From assembly GCA_009784095.1 (NCBI GenBank), contig WRDL01000085.1, positions 1-6,304 on the forward strand: a stretch of DNA of 6,304 bases, given 5' to 3'. A program made the translations under genes and the position numbers. The notes beneath the pieces are model-generated. The model had not been told where the DNA came from. It worked only from the letters and a program-made list of their open reading frames with translations, and made no database searches. Below, piece after piece: positions 6,304 through 6,304 of this stretch (position 1 is the first letter of the stretch; every line of letters begins with the position of its first letter). The DNA is from Coriobacteriia bacterium. Lineage in GTDB: Bacteria; Actinomycetota; Coriobacteriia; WRKU01.

Positions 6304-6304
6304 G

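Noticed and set aside
6230..6304. Plus-strand frame from ATG 6230 (MDQCCGGRVV)
   Set aside because: It has no convincing ribosome site, unusual composition, and is antisense to the better minus-strand candidate.

Overview
The window looks like chromosomal DNA of a GC-rich, Gram-positive actinobacterium. It carries the conserved actinobacterial 'cell-growth signalling' block in the order PP2C phosphatase, RodA/FtsW-type glycosyltransferase, PbpA-type transpeptidase, PASTA-domain Ser/Thr kinase. Mycobacteria have the order pstP-rodA-pbpA-pknA-pknB. Here rodA and pbpA form one continuous reading frame and no pknA is present. From memory, such SEDS-PBP fusions occur in Coriobacteriia (Eggerthella/Olsenella relatives), so that class is my best guess. 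It is an inference, not a proof.

Layout: (1) 1-846, + strand, the 3' part of a membrane-anchored PP2C phosphatase whose N-terminus lies upstream of the window. (2) 846-3602, + strand, a 918-residue SEDS polymerase/class B PBP fusion, coupled to the phosphatase by a TAATG overlap. (3) 3603-3663, a short A+T-rich gap with a possible promoter. (4) 3664-5604, + strand, a PknB-like kinase with one membrane segment and four PASTA domains. (5) 5610-5685, a complete tRNA-Arg(CCU) beginning five bases after the kinase stop codon. (6) 5738-6139, + strand, a small lipoprotein of the chagasin-like cysteine peptidase inhibitor family (I42). (7) 6140-6224, a convergent intergenic/3'-end region with a small hairpin and two perfectly adjacent 32-bp direct repeats. 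(8) 6211-6303, minus strand, the last 30 codons of an unidentified gene running in from the right edge. Its stop codon lies inside the second repeat.

How the genes work together: the kinase senses cell-wall fragments or lipid II through its external PASTA domains and phosphorylates cytoplasmic targets. The PP2C enzyme reverses this. The fusion protein carries out both glycan polymerisation and peptide cross-linking. The first two genes are translationally coupled. The kinase follows closely and may have its own promoter. The lipoprotein is probably unrelated to this pathway.

I see no CRISPR array, transposase or phage gene. The points that most deserve a second look are the SEDS-PBP fusion, the 32-bp duplication whose only two differences fall in a stop codon, the hidden minus-strand gene end, the threonine-rich motif repeats in the kinase linker, and a marked excess of GATC sites.
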